From assembly GCA_045589595.1 (NCBI GenBank), contig JAZNPK010000029.1, forward strand, positions 1 through 9,799: a stretch of DNA of 9,799 nucleotides. Reading direction: 5' to 3'. Position 1 is the stretch's first letter; every line of letters starts with the position of its first letter. Source of the DNA: SIG77 sp045589595 (lineage in GTDB: Bacteria; Verrucomicrobiota; Lentisphaeria; Victivallales; UBA1829). Positions 1-5,829 of the stretch are shown piece by piece. The notes below the pieces were generated by a model, which saw only the letters and a list, made by a program, of their open reading frames with translations, made no database searches and had not been told where the DNA came from. Made by a program: the position numbers and the translations under genes.

Positions 1-2
1 AG

Positions 3-158
3 GCGATCCACAACGGCAAATCAGAAGATTTCCTCTGGGATGGTCTTGCCCTGATCCATCGCGGAGAAACATCGTTTATCAATGAACCTTACGTTACTGG
101 CGGCAACCCGGTCATGGCTGGTGATGATGTGCTTTTCAACGTATGGGACGAGATATAA
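3..158 (+). CDS. C-terminal end of an RHS-like protein (5' end outside window)
   Basis: An open frame enters from the left edge and stops with TAA at 156-158, giving 51 visible residues. The segment reads ...FLWDGLALIHRGETSFINEP followed by GGNPVMAGDDVLFN and ends NVWDEI. The WDG..LI.RG and NPV.AGD.VLFN patterns resemble the conserved core of RHS/YD-repeat proteins, which are large secreted or surface shells carrying variable C-terminal toxins. In intact members this core is followed by more core sequence and then a toxin tip. Here it stops after six unrelated-looking residues, so the gene is probably truncated. A toxin-like remnant and an immunity-like gene follow within 700 bp, which supports the RHS reading. 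The family call rests on motif recall only; the coding frame itself is clear. Confidence 0.5.
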   Translation, partial: AIHNGKSEDFLWDGLALIHRGETSFINEPYVTGGNPVMAGDDVLFNVWDEI

Positions 159-203
159 ATTAAGGCTTTGCAATTTAATTATTCCTTCTCCAAGGAGATT
201 TAT

Positions 204-425
204 ATGATACGACTGTTGCTTGCTATGATATTCTTATTTCCTCTGTTCCTTGCGGCGGAAACGATTATGGTCAAAACGAAATCTCCGCAGAACAGGAATG
301 CGGTGTTTCAATACCGTGTCCCCAAAGGTTATGACAAGAACCGGCGGGAGATGTATCGGGTATTGGTGATTTTCGGTGGCAGAAATACCGATGGCAAAGC
401 CGATGCTTCCGGTCGTATGTGTTGA
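204..425 (+). pseudogene. N-terminal fragment of a secreted hydrolase-like protein (copy 1)
   Basis: The preferred start is ATG 204, preceded by AAGGAG at 192-197; the longer frame from 168 has no ribosome site. The product has 73 residues. It begins with a signal peptide of about 18 residues (MIRLLLAMIFLFPLFLAAE), then VKTKSPQNRNAVFQYRVPKG and YRVLVIFGGRN. This looks like the first beta strands of a secreted alpha/beta-hydrolase or depolymerase-like enzyme (strand ending in FGGRN, as near an oxyanion loop). It stops after ASGRMC, far short of any such domain and without a nucleophile Ser, Asp or His region. A second fragment of the same family lies at 1346-1482. The truncation point near 419 abuts toxin-like sequence, suggesting recombination. 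The hydrolase name is tentative; truncation is inferred from the missing fold. Confidence 0.5.
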
Positions 426-472
426 AAAAATATCGTAAAAAAATGGTATTTTTTAGTCACGATAAGAGATAA

Positions 473-656
473 GGACTTGACAAATCCAATGTTGTGACTT
501 ACGTTATCACAAAATTGTTCTACAACTGTAGCAGAGGCTCTTAAAGCAGGAAATGCCTCCATCCCTTGGTGGGATTTTTGGAGTTTATGGAATATTGTTT
601 GGACCCCCGCCGATGTTGAAGAGTTTGCCCGTGCTATAAATAAAAAACTTGAGTGA
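473..656 (+). pseudogene. Degenerate C-terminal toxin tip, papain/NlpC-like (NCST motif)
   Basis: No intact ORF is present, but the frame from 513 to the TGA at 654-656 encodes 47 residues beginning NCSTTVAEALKAGNASIPWW and ending with WTPADVEEFARAINKKLE. Upstream, the frame from 473 gives DKSNVVTYVIT and joins the NCST frame if one A is removed from the AAAA run at 511-514. An in-frame TAA lies at 470-472. The pattern Y.(I/L)xT-NCST..V...L..G, followed by a TP.DV..(Y/F)A segment, resembles the catalytic-Cys end of papain-like or permuted NlpC/P60 effector domains at the tips of RHS-type toxins. The immunity-like gene starts 25 bp downstream. The remnant therefore looks like a dead toxin tip, separated from the RHS core by the hydrolase fragment. 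A sequencing error at the A-run would remove only one of the two lesions. Confidence 0.5.
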
Positions 657-681
657 CGAGTATTATAAGTGAGGTTGTAAT

Positions 682-1140
682 ATGCGTATATTCTCTGTAA
701 CAATTATGTTATTTACAATTTTATCTTTATGTGCAAAAGACTTTTTGCCGCAAAGATTGCAGAAAAGGAACGAATGGATGGATTCGCTTAAACATTTTAC
801 AGGAAAAGTTTCTCCTGAAAATCAAAAAGGAATGCCAATGAGTTTTTTTATAAAGACTGGTAAAAAAGAAATCACAGCATTTGTACAAAAAGCCAGTATG
901 CTCAAAATAGGGATGTCGGAACAAGAGGTTCTTAAATTACTTGGTAGACCCACATCAATACAAAAATCGGGATCCATTAAAGGAAATAAAACAATCATGA
1001 TATTTTGGAATTATTATTTAATAAAAAAGGATGATAATGGTGTGAATGAAAAATATGACGCATATTTAATGCTTATTTTTTCTCCAGAGAAAATGGTTTT
1101 AACCAAGATTATTTTTTCCAAAGGTTCTGCCTATGTCTGA
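682..1140 (+). CDS. Small secreted protein, candidate periplasmic immunity protein with BamE/SmpA-like motif
   Basis: The product has 152 residues. ATG 682 is preceded by a weak GAGG, and the first 18 residues (MRIFSVTIMLFTILSLCA) form a signal peptide, with likely cleavage after CA. The central segment around residues 70-95 reads FVQKASMLKIGMSEQEVLKLLGRPT. The 'GMS..EV..LLG.P' pattern is typical of small SmpA/OmlA/BamE-like periplasmic domains. It is followed by hydrophobic strands (IMIFWNYYLI, YLMLIFSP). It is not annotated here as true BamE: there is no lipobox and the context differs. Its position right behind a toxin-tip remnant, together with export to the periplasm where a peptidoglycan-cleaving NlpC/papain-type toxin would act, suggests immunity. 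The gene is intact although the toxin is broken. A related protein lies at 5229-5660. The coding call is firm; the immunity role is inference. Confidence 0.75.
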   Translation: MRIFSVTIMLFTILSLCAKDFLPQRLQKRNEWMDSLKHFTGKVSPENQKGMPMSFFIKTGKKEITAFVQKASMLKIGMSEQEVLKLLGRPTSIQKSGSIKGNKTIMIFWNYYLIKKDDNGVNEKYDAYLMLIFSPEKMVLTKIIFSKGSAYV

Positions 1141-1176
1141 TTTTTGCTAAGTTTGTATTTTAAGTTAGAGCTGTAA

Positions 1177-1323
1177 ATGAGTAATTGGAAATATAAGTTC
1201 ATTTTGAGAAATAAGGACAACTCAATAATTCCTGCGAAGAGAATATTTATCCTTTTCCTATATTCTTTTTTTGTTTTCATTTTGTTAGTGTTATTCTTAT
1301 ATTTCTACTTTTTGAGAAATTGA
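1177..1323 (+). CDS. 48-residue single-pass membrane protein
   Basis: An ATG at 1177 opens a 48-codon frame ending TGA 1321-1323. The product begins MSNWKYKFILRNKDNSIIPA, then KR, then a run of about 24 strongly hydrophobic residues (roughly 23-46: IFILFLYSFFVFILLVLFLY...) and a short RN tail. The basic N-terminal segment before the hydrophobic stretch predicts an N-in single helix by the positive-inside rule. The upstream ribosome site is poor (GTTAGAG about 8 bp before ATG). It sits 36 bp after the immunity candidate and 22 bp before the next fragment, on the same strand. It may be a small membrane accessory of the toxin/immunity region, or a remnant. The base composition is AT-rich, so a chance hydrophobic ORF cannot be excluded. 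Confidence 0.4.
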   Translation: MSNWKYKFILRNKDNSIIPAKRIFILFLYSFFVFILLVLFLYFYFLRN

Positions 1324-1345
1324 AAATGATACAGGAGTTCTACAT

Positions 1346-1482
1346 ATGACACGATTCTTGATAACAATGATATTTCTATTTCCGCTGTTGCCTTTCTGCG
1401 GAAACAATCGTTGTCAAAACGAAGGCTCCGCAGAATAAAAATGCGGTGTTTCAATACCGTGTGCCCAGAGGTTATGAGCGGC
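1346..1482 (+). pseudogene. Frameshifted N-terminal fragment of the same hydrolase-like family (copy 2)
   Basis: ATG 1346 has AGGAG at 1333-1337. It opens a signal peptide (MTRFLITMIFLFPLLP) closely matching copy 1 at 204. The starting frame terminates at TAA 1436-1438. Shifting by one base near 1396-1400 restores AETIVVKTKAPQNKNAVFQY and RVPRGYE, nearly identical in sense to copy 1 (AETIMVKTKSPQNRNAVFQY). One inserted base near the signal-peptide cleavage site has therefore killed the frame. Similarity ends around 1478-1486, where the sequence becomes the antisense of a methyltransferase gene. The fragment is thus both frameshifted and truncated. The two copies lie in the same orientation about 1.14 kb apart. 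Confidence 0.6.
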
Positions 1483-1716
1483 AAGACAGGGCACGGCAGG
1501 CAGCTGTTCCCGGAACATTTCCCGCATATCGCCATTGGGTTCAACCGCCGCAACATCATGAAACCGTTGCAGAAGCGCGCGCGTAAAGATACCGGTCCCC
1601 GCCCCCACATCCAGTACCCGTTCCCCCGGACACCAGTCGATGGCGACCAGCGGATACGAAGGACGGCAGCGGAAATCGTCTTTTGATTTTCCTGTAAAGA
1701 TCTCTGTATTGTTCAT
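1414..1716 (-). pseudogene. 3'-truncated class I SAM-dependent methyltransferase
   Basis: The preferred start is ATG at 1716 (MNNTEIFTGKSKDDF...), because GGGGAG lies seven bases upstream on this strand; a longer start at 1731 overlaps that site. Visible are the N-terminal lead RCRPSYP and the SAM-binding motif I, VLDVGAGTGIFTRALL (residues about 34-49), then the acidic end of the second strand, VAAVEPNGDMREMF. Such enzymes usually run to about 250 residues. After PAVPCLA (near 1480) the frame enters the reverse complement of hydrolase fragment copy 2 and ends 22 residues later in unrelated sequence. Motifs beyond II are lost, so activity is not expected. It follows the AraC-family gene by 36 bp on the same strand and was probably its operon partner. 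Confidence 0.75.
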
Positions 1717-1752
1717 GCCGGTACTCCCCATTTGATGCTGTTATCCAAAAAT

Positions 1753-2562
1753 TCACTGTCGTTTTTTGAGTTGGGAAGGCGTTTCCCTGAAATGTTTTTT
1801 GAATGCTCTGGATAAATGAAACGGACTGCTGAACCCCAGACTCATTGCAATTTCTGTGATCGTATTCCCGTTCAACAGCATGGTGCGCGCCTGTTCCAGC
1901 CGTATTTCCAGATGACGCTGCATGACCGGGATCCCCCGTTCTTTCCGGTAGCGGTGCGAAAGCAGGGAAACGCTGATATTCATCTGTGTCGCCAGTTCGT
2001 TCCGGGTCAGCGGGTGATCGGCATTTTTCCGTAAAAACAGATCCACATTATCTGCAAAACCGGTCTCCTCCGCCTGCTGTTGTCTCATCCGGTGGTGAAG
2101 TTGTGCGATGAACTGGAACAAGCCGCTTTGTGCTTCATGGTAGGCATCTGCCGGGAGCGCAGCAATGGACTGAATGATCCTGCCAAAACGGTTCTCTCTG
2201 TCCTCAATTTTCAGAAAGCAGACTCCATCCGGAAAGAGTTGATCCACGCCAAGCACCTCGCCGCGCACAAATTGCAGCATGATCCCGCGACGGTCCACCC
2301 CCGGGATCTGCATAAACTCCAAATCTGCCCCCGGCTTGAAAAGCAAAATCTTCCCCGGCGGATAGCCATGCCATGTTTCTTCTCCAGCAAAACGCCATTT
2401 CTCACTGGCAGGATCGCTGGAAACCGCAAGAAAACACCCCGGTTTGATCCTGAAAGAAGCGGCACGGCGCACGCCGCGTAATGCCAGATCCCGGGCGCGC
2501 ACAACCTCCGGAACTGCCGGATTCTGCAAGGAGCCGTTGTAATTATGGTAAAAGATATTCAT
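1753..2562 (-). CDS. AraC-family transcriptional regulator
   Basis: The product has 269 residues from ATG 2562 (MNIFYHNYNG). An upstream ATG at 2601 would add 13 residues but lies on the -35 box of the divergent promoter and inside a direct repeat, so the shorter start is preferred. The N-terminal part, about residues 1-160, has the cupin-like ligand-binding layout of AraC proteins (W.FAGEETWHGYPPGKILLF, FMQIPGVDRRGIMLQF). The C-terminal 100 residues carry the two helix-turn-helix units: NELATQMNISVSLLSHRYRK, and then ITEIAMSLGFSSPFHLSRAFKKHFRETPSQLKK, the classic second HTH signature. It is divergent from the glycosidase-like gene and most likely activates it in response to a sugar or sugar derivative. 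It probably also controls itself through the shared intergenic repeats. The inducer cannot be told from sequence. Confidence 0.93.
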   Translation of the reverse strand: MNIFYHNYNGSLQNPAVPEVVRARDLALRGVRRAASFRIKPGCFLAVSSDPASEKWRFAGEETWHGYPPGKILLFKPGADLEFMQIPGVDRRGIMLQFVRGEVLGVDQLFPDGVCFLKIEDRENRFGRIIQSIAALPADAYHEAQSGLFQFIAQLHHRMRQQQAEETGFADNVDLFLRKNADHPLTRNELATQMNISVSLLSHRYRKERGIPVMQRHLEIRLEQARTMLLNGNTITEIAMSLGFSSPFHLSRAFKKHFRETPSQLKKRQ

Positions 2563-2598
2563 TTTTGCATTTCTGTATATGTTTTTTGCATTTTTCTG
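2562..2598 (+). promoter_or_regulatory. Putative AraC-type operator: two direct half-sites 21 bp apart
   Basis: TTTTTGCATTTCTG (2562-2575) recurs as TTTTTGCATTTTTCTG (2583-2598). The TGCAT cores start at 2566 and 2587, exactly 21 bp or two helical turns apart, and a third TGCAT starts at 2597, ten bases further on. The second site ends two bases before the -35 box at 2601. Direct half-sites at 21-bp spacing abutting the -35 are the known layout of AraC-family activation (as at araI1-araI2). The repeats also lie at the start of the regulator gene, so autoregulation is possible. AT-richness makes some repeat chance-like, but spacing and position agree. Confidence 0.55.
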
Positions 2599-2600
2599 CA

Positions 2601-2629
2601 TTGACAGATCAAATATTCTGCTCTATAAT
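2601..2629 (+). promoter_or_regulatory. Consensus sigma-70 promoter of the glycosidase-like gene
   Basis: TTGACA at 2601-2606 and TATAAT at 2624-2629 are separated by exactly 17 bp, a full match to the sigma-70 consensus. Transcription would begin near 2636 and leave a leader of about 36 bases. TAAAGGA (2657-2663) serves as ribosome site for ATG 2672. A perfect core promoter beside activator sites is unusual and might mean the regulator also represses. Confidence 0.8.
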
Positions 2630-2671
2630 ATATCTGTATGGAGCGAAAAATCAAGATAAAGGAAAAAAATC

Positions 2672-4930
2672 ATGGATTATCAAACGGCAGAAAAACTCAG
2701 CTGGCTGGAATTGGAAACGCAAAGTGTTCACACCGGAGTCAAGCCCCGGTCCGTTCATTTCCCGTTGAATCAGCCTTACCGGGATCATTTGATCTTTTGC
2801 GACTGCGCATTCAATGTGTACCGGCTGGAGGTTCCGCCGGACATGAACAGCCTGTCGCCGGAAACCCCAGATATCGTTTCAGCGTTACAGCTGCCCATGC
2901 TCTCTTTTGCGTTTGATGATCCGGCTTTTATTCCGGATTTCCGGCAGAGCATCTGGGAACGGATCGGCGGCGCGTACCCCATGGCACGGGGGGCTTATTA
3001 CGCCACACAGATGCAATACGATCTGGAATATACCATTGATCCGGATACAGACCTCGTTTATATCCGCTGCAGTATTACCAATCATGACAGCGTTCCCCGG
3101 AACGGCGTGATCCGCTGCTTTCAATCCTGCACCGGGGAAAGGGATGTAATGGAGTATCATTATTTCCCGTTCCGCTGGGATGTCTCGCACTGGGAAAAAT
3201 TGAACCCGGCGGAGGAACGCCCGGAAGTCGTTGACAACAACGGCTTCGATGTGGATGAGATGAACAACTGCTCCTTCCGCAGTGAAGACTATAACACCCG
3301 GTTCGGCTGCAGCCGCCCCTATATCGTTCCTCCCGCAATGCAGCTGAAAAACAAGAAAGGACTGATGCGTTTCGCCAGAGAACTGCAGCCGGAAGAACGG
3401 GCATCCTTTACACTGGCTGTCCGATTTTCCAGCACGCAGCAGCCGTTGGAAAAAGATTTTGAAACCGTGTGCAGGAAGAACCGTACCTTCTGGGAATCAC
3501 AGCGCAGTGATTGCCGGGCAGAATTTCCGGATCTCCGGGAAACGCATATTTTTCAGGCGCTGCAATGGAATTCTCTCCAGCTGCTTCTGGAGCTGCAAAG
3601 TCCCACTCTGGGAAAGGTCTGCCAACCCTCGCAGGGAGGCAGTTCCGAACGGTTTTATGTCTGGGTCTGGGAAGCGATGTGCTGTTTGCTGCCCATGGTG
3701 CGTCTGGGGCATTTCAAACCGGTACGGAAGGTATTGGATTTCATCTTCAAACTTCAGGATGGCGGAACGCCGCCGGAAGGGAATTTTCAAAGTCTGGAAG
3801 GCGCAGTCGGCACCACAGGTCCCCGCTGGGCGAATGCGTCCGGCTCGGCGCTGCTGCTTGCCGGAGAATATGCACTCTGCGCCAATGATCCGGATTTTCT
3901 GGAAGCGTTTCTGCCCAAGATGTTCCGTGCCGCCCGCTGGATCCTGGGTGAGGTCAAAGCGACCCGCTGTTACCTGCCGGACGGCAGCAGAAAATTGGGA
4001 TTCGGCGTTATGCCCTTTGCTTGTGCAACGGATGCTGATAAAGGCTATATCATTACGTTTACGGATGCGTGGAGCTTTGCCGGAGTGGAACAATTCGCCC
4101 GTCTGTTGAAAAAGATCGGTCATCCGGAATATCAGGAGATCGCCGATGAAGTGGAGATCTACCGGACAGATCTTTCCCGCGCCATCGACTCCGTTCGCCG
4201 GGAGGATGGCTTTATTGACCGGAAACTTTCCGATGAGGGGACCATTGCACGCTCATTTACCGCTCTGTGCAGTTCTCTGTTGTTTCTGCTGACCGGCTTT
4301 GCCTCACCGGAGGAAGAACGGTTCCGCAAATTTATTGAATACAGCGAAAAAAAGATGTTTGACGACCGTTTCGGGGCACCCTTGTTTGATAAAATCCATT
4401 ACATCGGCAATATGGAAGAAAATATGTTCTCTTTTTACTGCCGGCAGGGACAATGGAAAAAAGCATGGCTGGCAGCGGAGACCTTCCGTCAATGCGGCAT
4501 GACGCCCGATCTTTATCTGATGCAGGAACGCTATTCCACGGTGGATGAAGCATTTACACCGTGGCAGCCCAATGCCAGCAATAACGGACGCTATCTCAAT
4601 TTGATGATCCACCGTCTGATTCTGGAAGACGGCGAAAATGCTTTGATCCTCTTCGGCGGGATCTCACCCTCCGGACTTCTTCCCGGAAAGAATTACACAC
4701 TCTCCGGGCTGCATACTGCCGGGGGAAAAATGGACTTAAGCTGCAAAGACGGCATGTTCACCCTGTCCGGAGAAATCCCCTTCCCCGCAGGGATGCAATT
4801 CATTTTCCCGGATCATTTCCGCGTTGTCAGTGACCAGTTGAAAGCTCTTCCGAACAACCGGTTTGAATTGCGGAACAGTTCCAACATGCTGAAAGGTCAC
4901 ATCGAGATCGACCGCTCAAAACTTTTCTGA
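2672..4930 (+). CDS. Six-hairpin glycosidase-like protein (alpha/alpha-6 barrel), cytosolic
   Basis: The product has 752 residues; ATG 2672 is preceded by AAAGGA at good spacing. There is no signal peptide, so it acts in the cytoplasm. Layout: an N-terminal beta-sandwich (about 1-265; EYTIDPDTDLVYIRCSITNH), then a helical toroid (about 280-650) with repeated helix pairs, and a C-terminal beta domain (about 655-752; LILFGGISPSGLLPGKNYTL). The sandwich-toroid-sandwich order is that of GH-L clan and related six-hairpin glycosidases such as rhamnosidases and phosphorylases. Candidate acids sit in FYVWVWEAM (Glu near 333) and in DEAFTPWQPNASNNGRYLNL (near 624-643), a segment like the last active-site hairpin of such enzymes. 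I cannot assign a GH family or substrate. It is controlled by the divergent AraC regulator. No transporter or second enzyme accompanies it, so it probably processes an imported oligosaccharide or glycoside. Confidence 0.85.
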   Translation: MDYQTAEKLSWLELETQSVHTGVKPRSVHFPLNQPYRDHLIFCDCAFNVYRLEVPPDMNSLSPETPDIVSALQLPMLSFAFDDPAFIPDFRQSIWERIGGAYPMARGAYYATQMQYDLEYTIDPDTDLVYIRCSITNHDSVPRNGVIRCFQSCTGERDVMEYHYFPFRWDVSHWEKLNPAEERPEVVDNNGFDVDEMNNCSFRSEDYNTRFGCSRPYIVPPAMQLKNKKGLMRFARELQPEERASFTLAVRFSSTQQPLEKDFETVCRKNRTFWESQRSDCRAEFPDLRETHIFQALQWNSLQLLLELQSPTLGKVCQPSQGGSSERFYVWVWEAMCCLLPMVRLGHFKPVRKVLDFIFKLQDGGTPPEGNFQSLEGAVGTTGPRWANASGSALLLAGEYALCANDPDFLEAFLPKMFRAARWILGEVKATRCYLPDGSRKLGFGVMPFACATDADKGYIITFTDAWSFAGVEQFARLLKKIGHPEYQEIADEVEIYRTDLSRAIDSVRREDGFIDRKLSDEGTIARSFTALCSSLLFLLTGFASPEEERFRKFIEYSEKKMFDDRFGAPLFDKIHYIGNMEENMFSFYCRQGQWKKAWLAAETFRQCGMTPDLYLMQERYSTVDEAFTPWQPNASNNGRYLNLMIHRLILEDGENALILFGGISPSGLLPGKNYTLSGLHTAGGKMDLSCKDGMFTLSGEIPFPAGMQFIFPDHFRVVSDQLKALPNNRFELRNSSNMLKGHIEIDRSKLF

Positions 4931-4977
4931 GAGGAAATTTTTTATAGAATAATGCAAGAGTTTCCCGGAAGCTGTCA

Positions 4978-5001
4978 ACGGCAATAAAAACGGCAATAAA
5001 A
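4978..5001 (+). repeat. Perfect 12-bp tandem duplication in intergenic DNA
   Basis: ACGGCAATAAAA occurs twice in direct succession (4978-4989 and 4990-5001), 48 bp after the glycosidase-like gene. It may be slippage; no protein-binding role can be shown. Confidence 0.6.
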
Positions 5002-5084
5002 CAGGAATATTATTCAATGACTTCTTCTTGATTTTGTTATTTCCGGTGTTAATGTAGCAACAGATTGAGTCCCCATCATCACAA

Positions 5085-5100
5085 ACAGGAAAAGTCCTGT
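5085..5100 (+). terminator. Weak hairpin between glycosidase-like gene and next cassette
   Basis: ACAGGA (5085-5090), loop AAAG, TCCTGT (5095-5100) form a perfect 6-bp stem. The following ATATAAGTTTT is only a poor U-tract. It is the only hairpin of note seen between 4931 and 5148, so it may mark the end of transcription, but stability would be low. Confidence 0.25.
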
Positions 5101-5148
5101 ATATAAGTTTTGCTTACATCTGAATTTTTGTTGAGAAAGGAGTACAAA

Positions 5149-5232
5149 ATGAAATTTTCAATAACGGAAAAATTCAGTTGTTCGTTTTCAGTTTATGCGC
5201 TTTCCTGTTTGCGGGAGGAGATTAATTCATGA
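5149..5232 (+). pseudogene. Decayed secretion-signal remnant or 27-codon leader overlapping the next gene
   Basis: ATG 5149 has a good ribosome site (AAAGGAG, 5137-5143) and opens 27 codons ending TGA 5230-5232, overlapping the next ATG as ATGA. The peptide itself (MKFSITEKFSCSFSVYALSC...) is unremarkable. In another frame the same DNA reads LFVFSLCAFLFAGG, a textbook signal-peptide core, and would follow MKFSITEKF after a single frameshift near 5176. It therefore looks like the start of a lost secreted protein. Translational coupling of a leader peptide is the alternative. Confidence 0.35.
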
Positions 5233-5660
5233 AACAACTGTTGATAAAATTTATATTGATTATAATTTCTATTTGTGGATGGACACATATTGAGGCAAAG
5301 GATAATGTAAAAAATGAGATAAAGGCGGTTGTGTCTGAACTGAAATATTTGCCACAGGACAAATTAAAACTTGCCGCAAAAGATTTTTCTTCTTTTGTTC
5401 AAAATATTCAAAAAATTTCTCCTGAAATGAGTCCTGAAGAAATTGAAAAACTGTTGGGGAAACCAACTGAAAAATATACGCATGGACAATTTAAATCTCA
5501 TAATCCTGATTTATTTACTTTTTTCAGGTACGAACTGCTTTCTACCATTTCACCAAAGCCGTTTTATCGCATTTCAATAATGTTTTCTAAAAATAAAGGA
5601 AAAATATTATCTGTATACAGTGACACTAATCTCCCGGAGTTTGCATCAAAGAAAAAATAA
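5229..5660 (+). CDS. Small secreted protein, paralogue of the immunity candidate
   Basis: The product has 143 residues. ATG 5229 follows GGGAGGAG (5213-5220), a strong ribosome site. The first 23 residues (MKQLLIKFILIIISICGWTHIEA) form a signal peptide with cleavage likely after IEA. The mature part carries FVQNIQKISPEMSPEEIEKLLGKPT, which aligns without gaps to FVQKASMLKIGMSEQEVLKLLGRPT of the protein at 682. Both then continue into hydrophobic strands and a lysine-rich segment (ISIMFSKNKGKILSVYSD). The shared core is SmpA/OmlA (BamE)-like. No toxin gene lies next to it; the upstream neighbour is a signal-peptide remnant. It may be an orphan immunity gene left after loss of its toxin, or simply a small periplasmic protein. 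AT-rich codon use contrasts with the flanking enzyme genes. Confidence 0.75.
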   Translation: MKQLLIKFILIIISICGWTHIEAKDNVKNEIKAVVSELKYLPQDKLKLAAKDFSSFVQNIQKISPEMSPEEIEKLLGKPTEKYTHGQFKSHNPDLFTFFRYELLSTISPKPFYRISIMFSKNKGKILSVYSDTNLPEFASKKK

Positions 5661-5748
5661 CGCTCAGATTCAGTATCACTGTTTGTTTCTTTAACACTTT
5701 TGATAAAAACGGAACAGAGAAAATTTTTTCACGCCGTCCAATAGACAC

Positions 5749-5777
5749 TTGAATTTTTCACTGTATGAAATTATATT
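5749..5777 (+). promoter_or_regulatory. Putative promoter of the radical SAM gene
   Basis: TTGAAT (5749-5754) and TATATT (5772-5777) lie 17 bp apart, which would start transcription near 5784. The TTG at 5749, which could be read as an in-frame start codon, is then the -35 element, supporting translation from ATG 5830 instead. Confidence 0.45.
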
Positions 5778-5829
5778 CTGCACAACACACATTCAGAATG
5801 TCGTTTCAACCCGGAGAAAATTTACCGCC

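Noticed and set aside
477..505. TTGACA at 477-482 as a promoter for the gene at 682
   Set aside because: No acceptable -10 box occurs at 16-18 bp (TACGTT or ACGTTA only), and the sequence is part of the toxin remnant.
682..1140. True BamE (outer-membrane assembly lipoprotein)
   Set aside because: It has no lipobox cysteine after the signal peptide, it has a second divergent copy nearby, and its context is toxin-like rather than housekeeping.
3459..4123. Overlapping ORFs of 208-216 codons within the glycosidase-like gene
   Set aside because: They lie wholly inside a well-supported 752-codon gene and have Arg/Cys/Pro-rich translations typical of shadow frames.
5749..5829. 27-codon N-terminal extension of the radical SAM protein from TTG 5749
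   Set aside because: The TTG overlaps a plausible -35 box, has no ribosome site, and the added residues do not resemble a domain; ATG 5830 begins just before the first beta strand.
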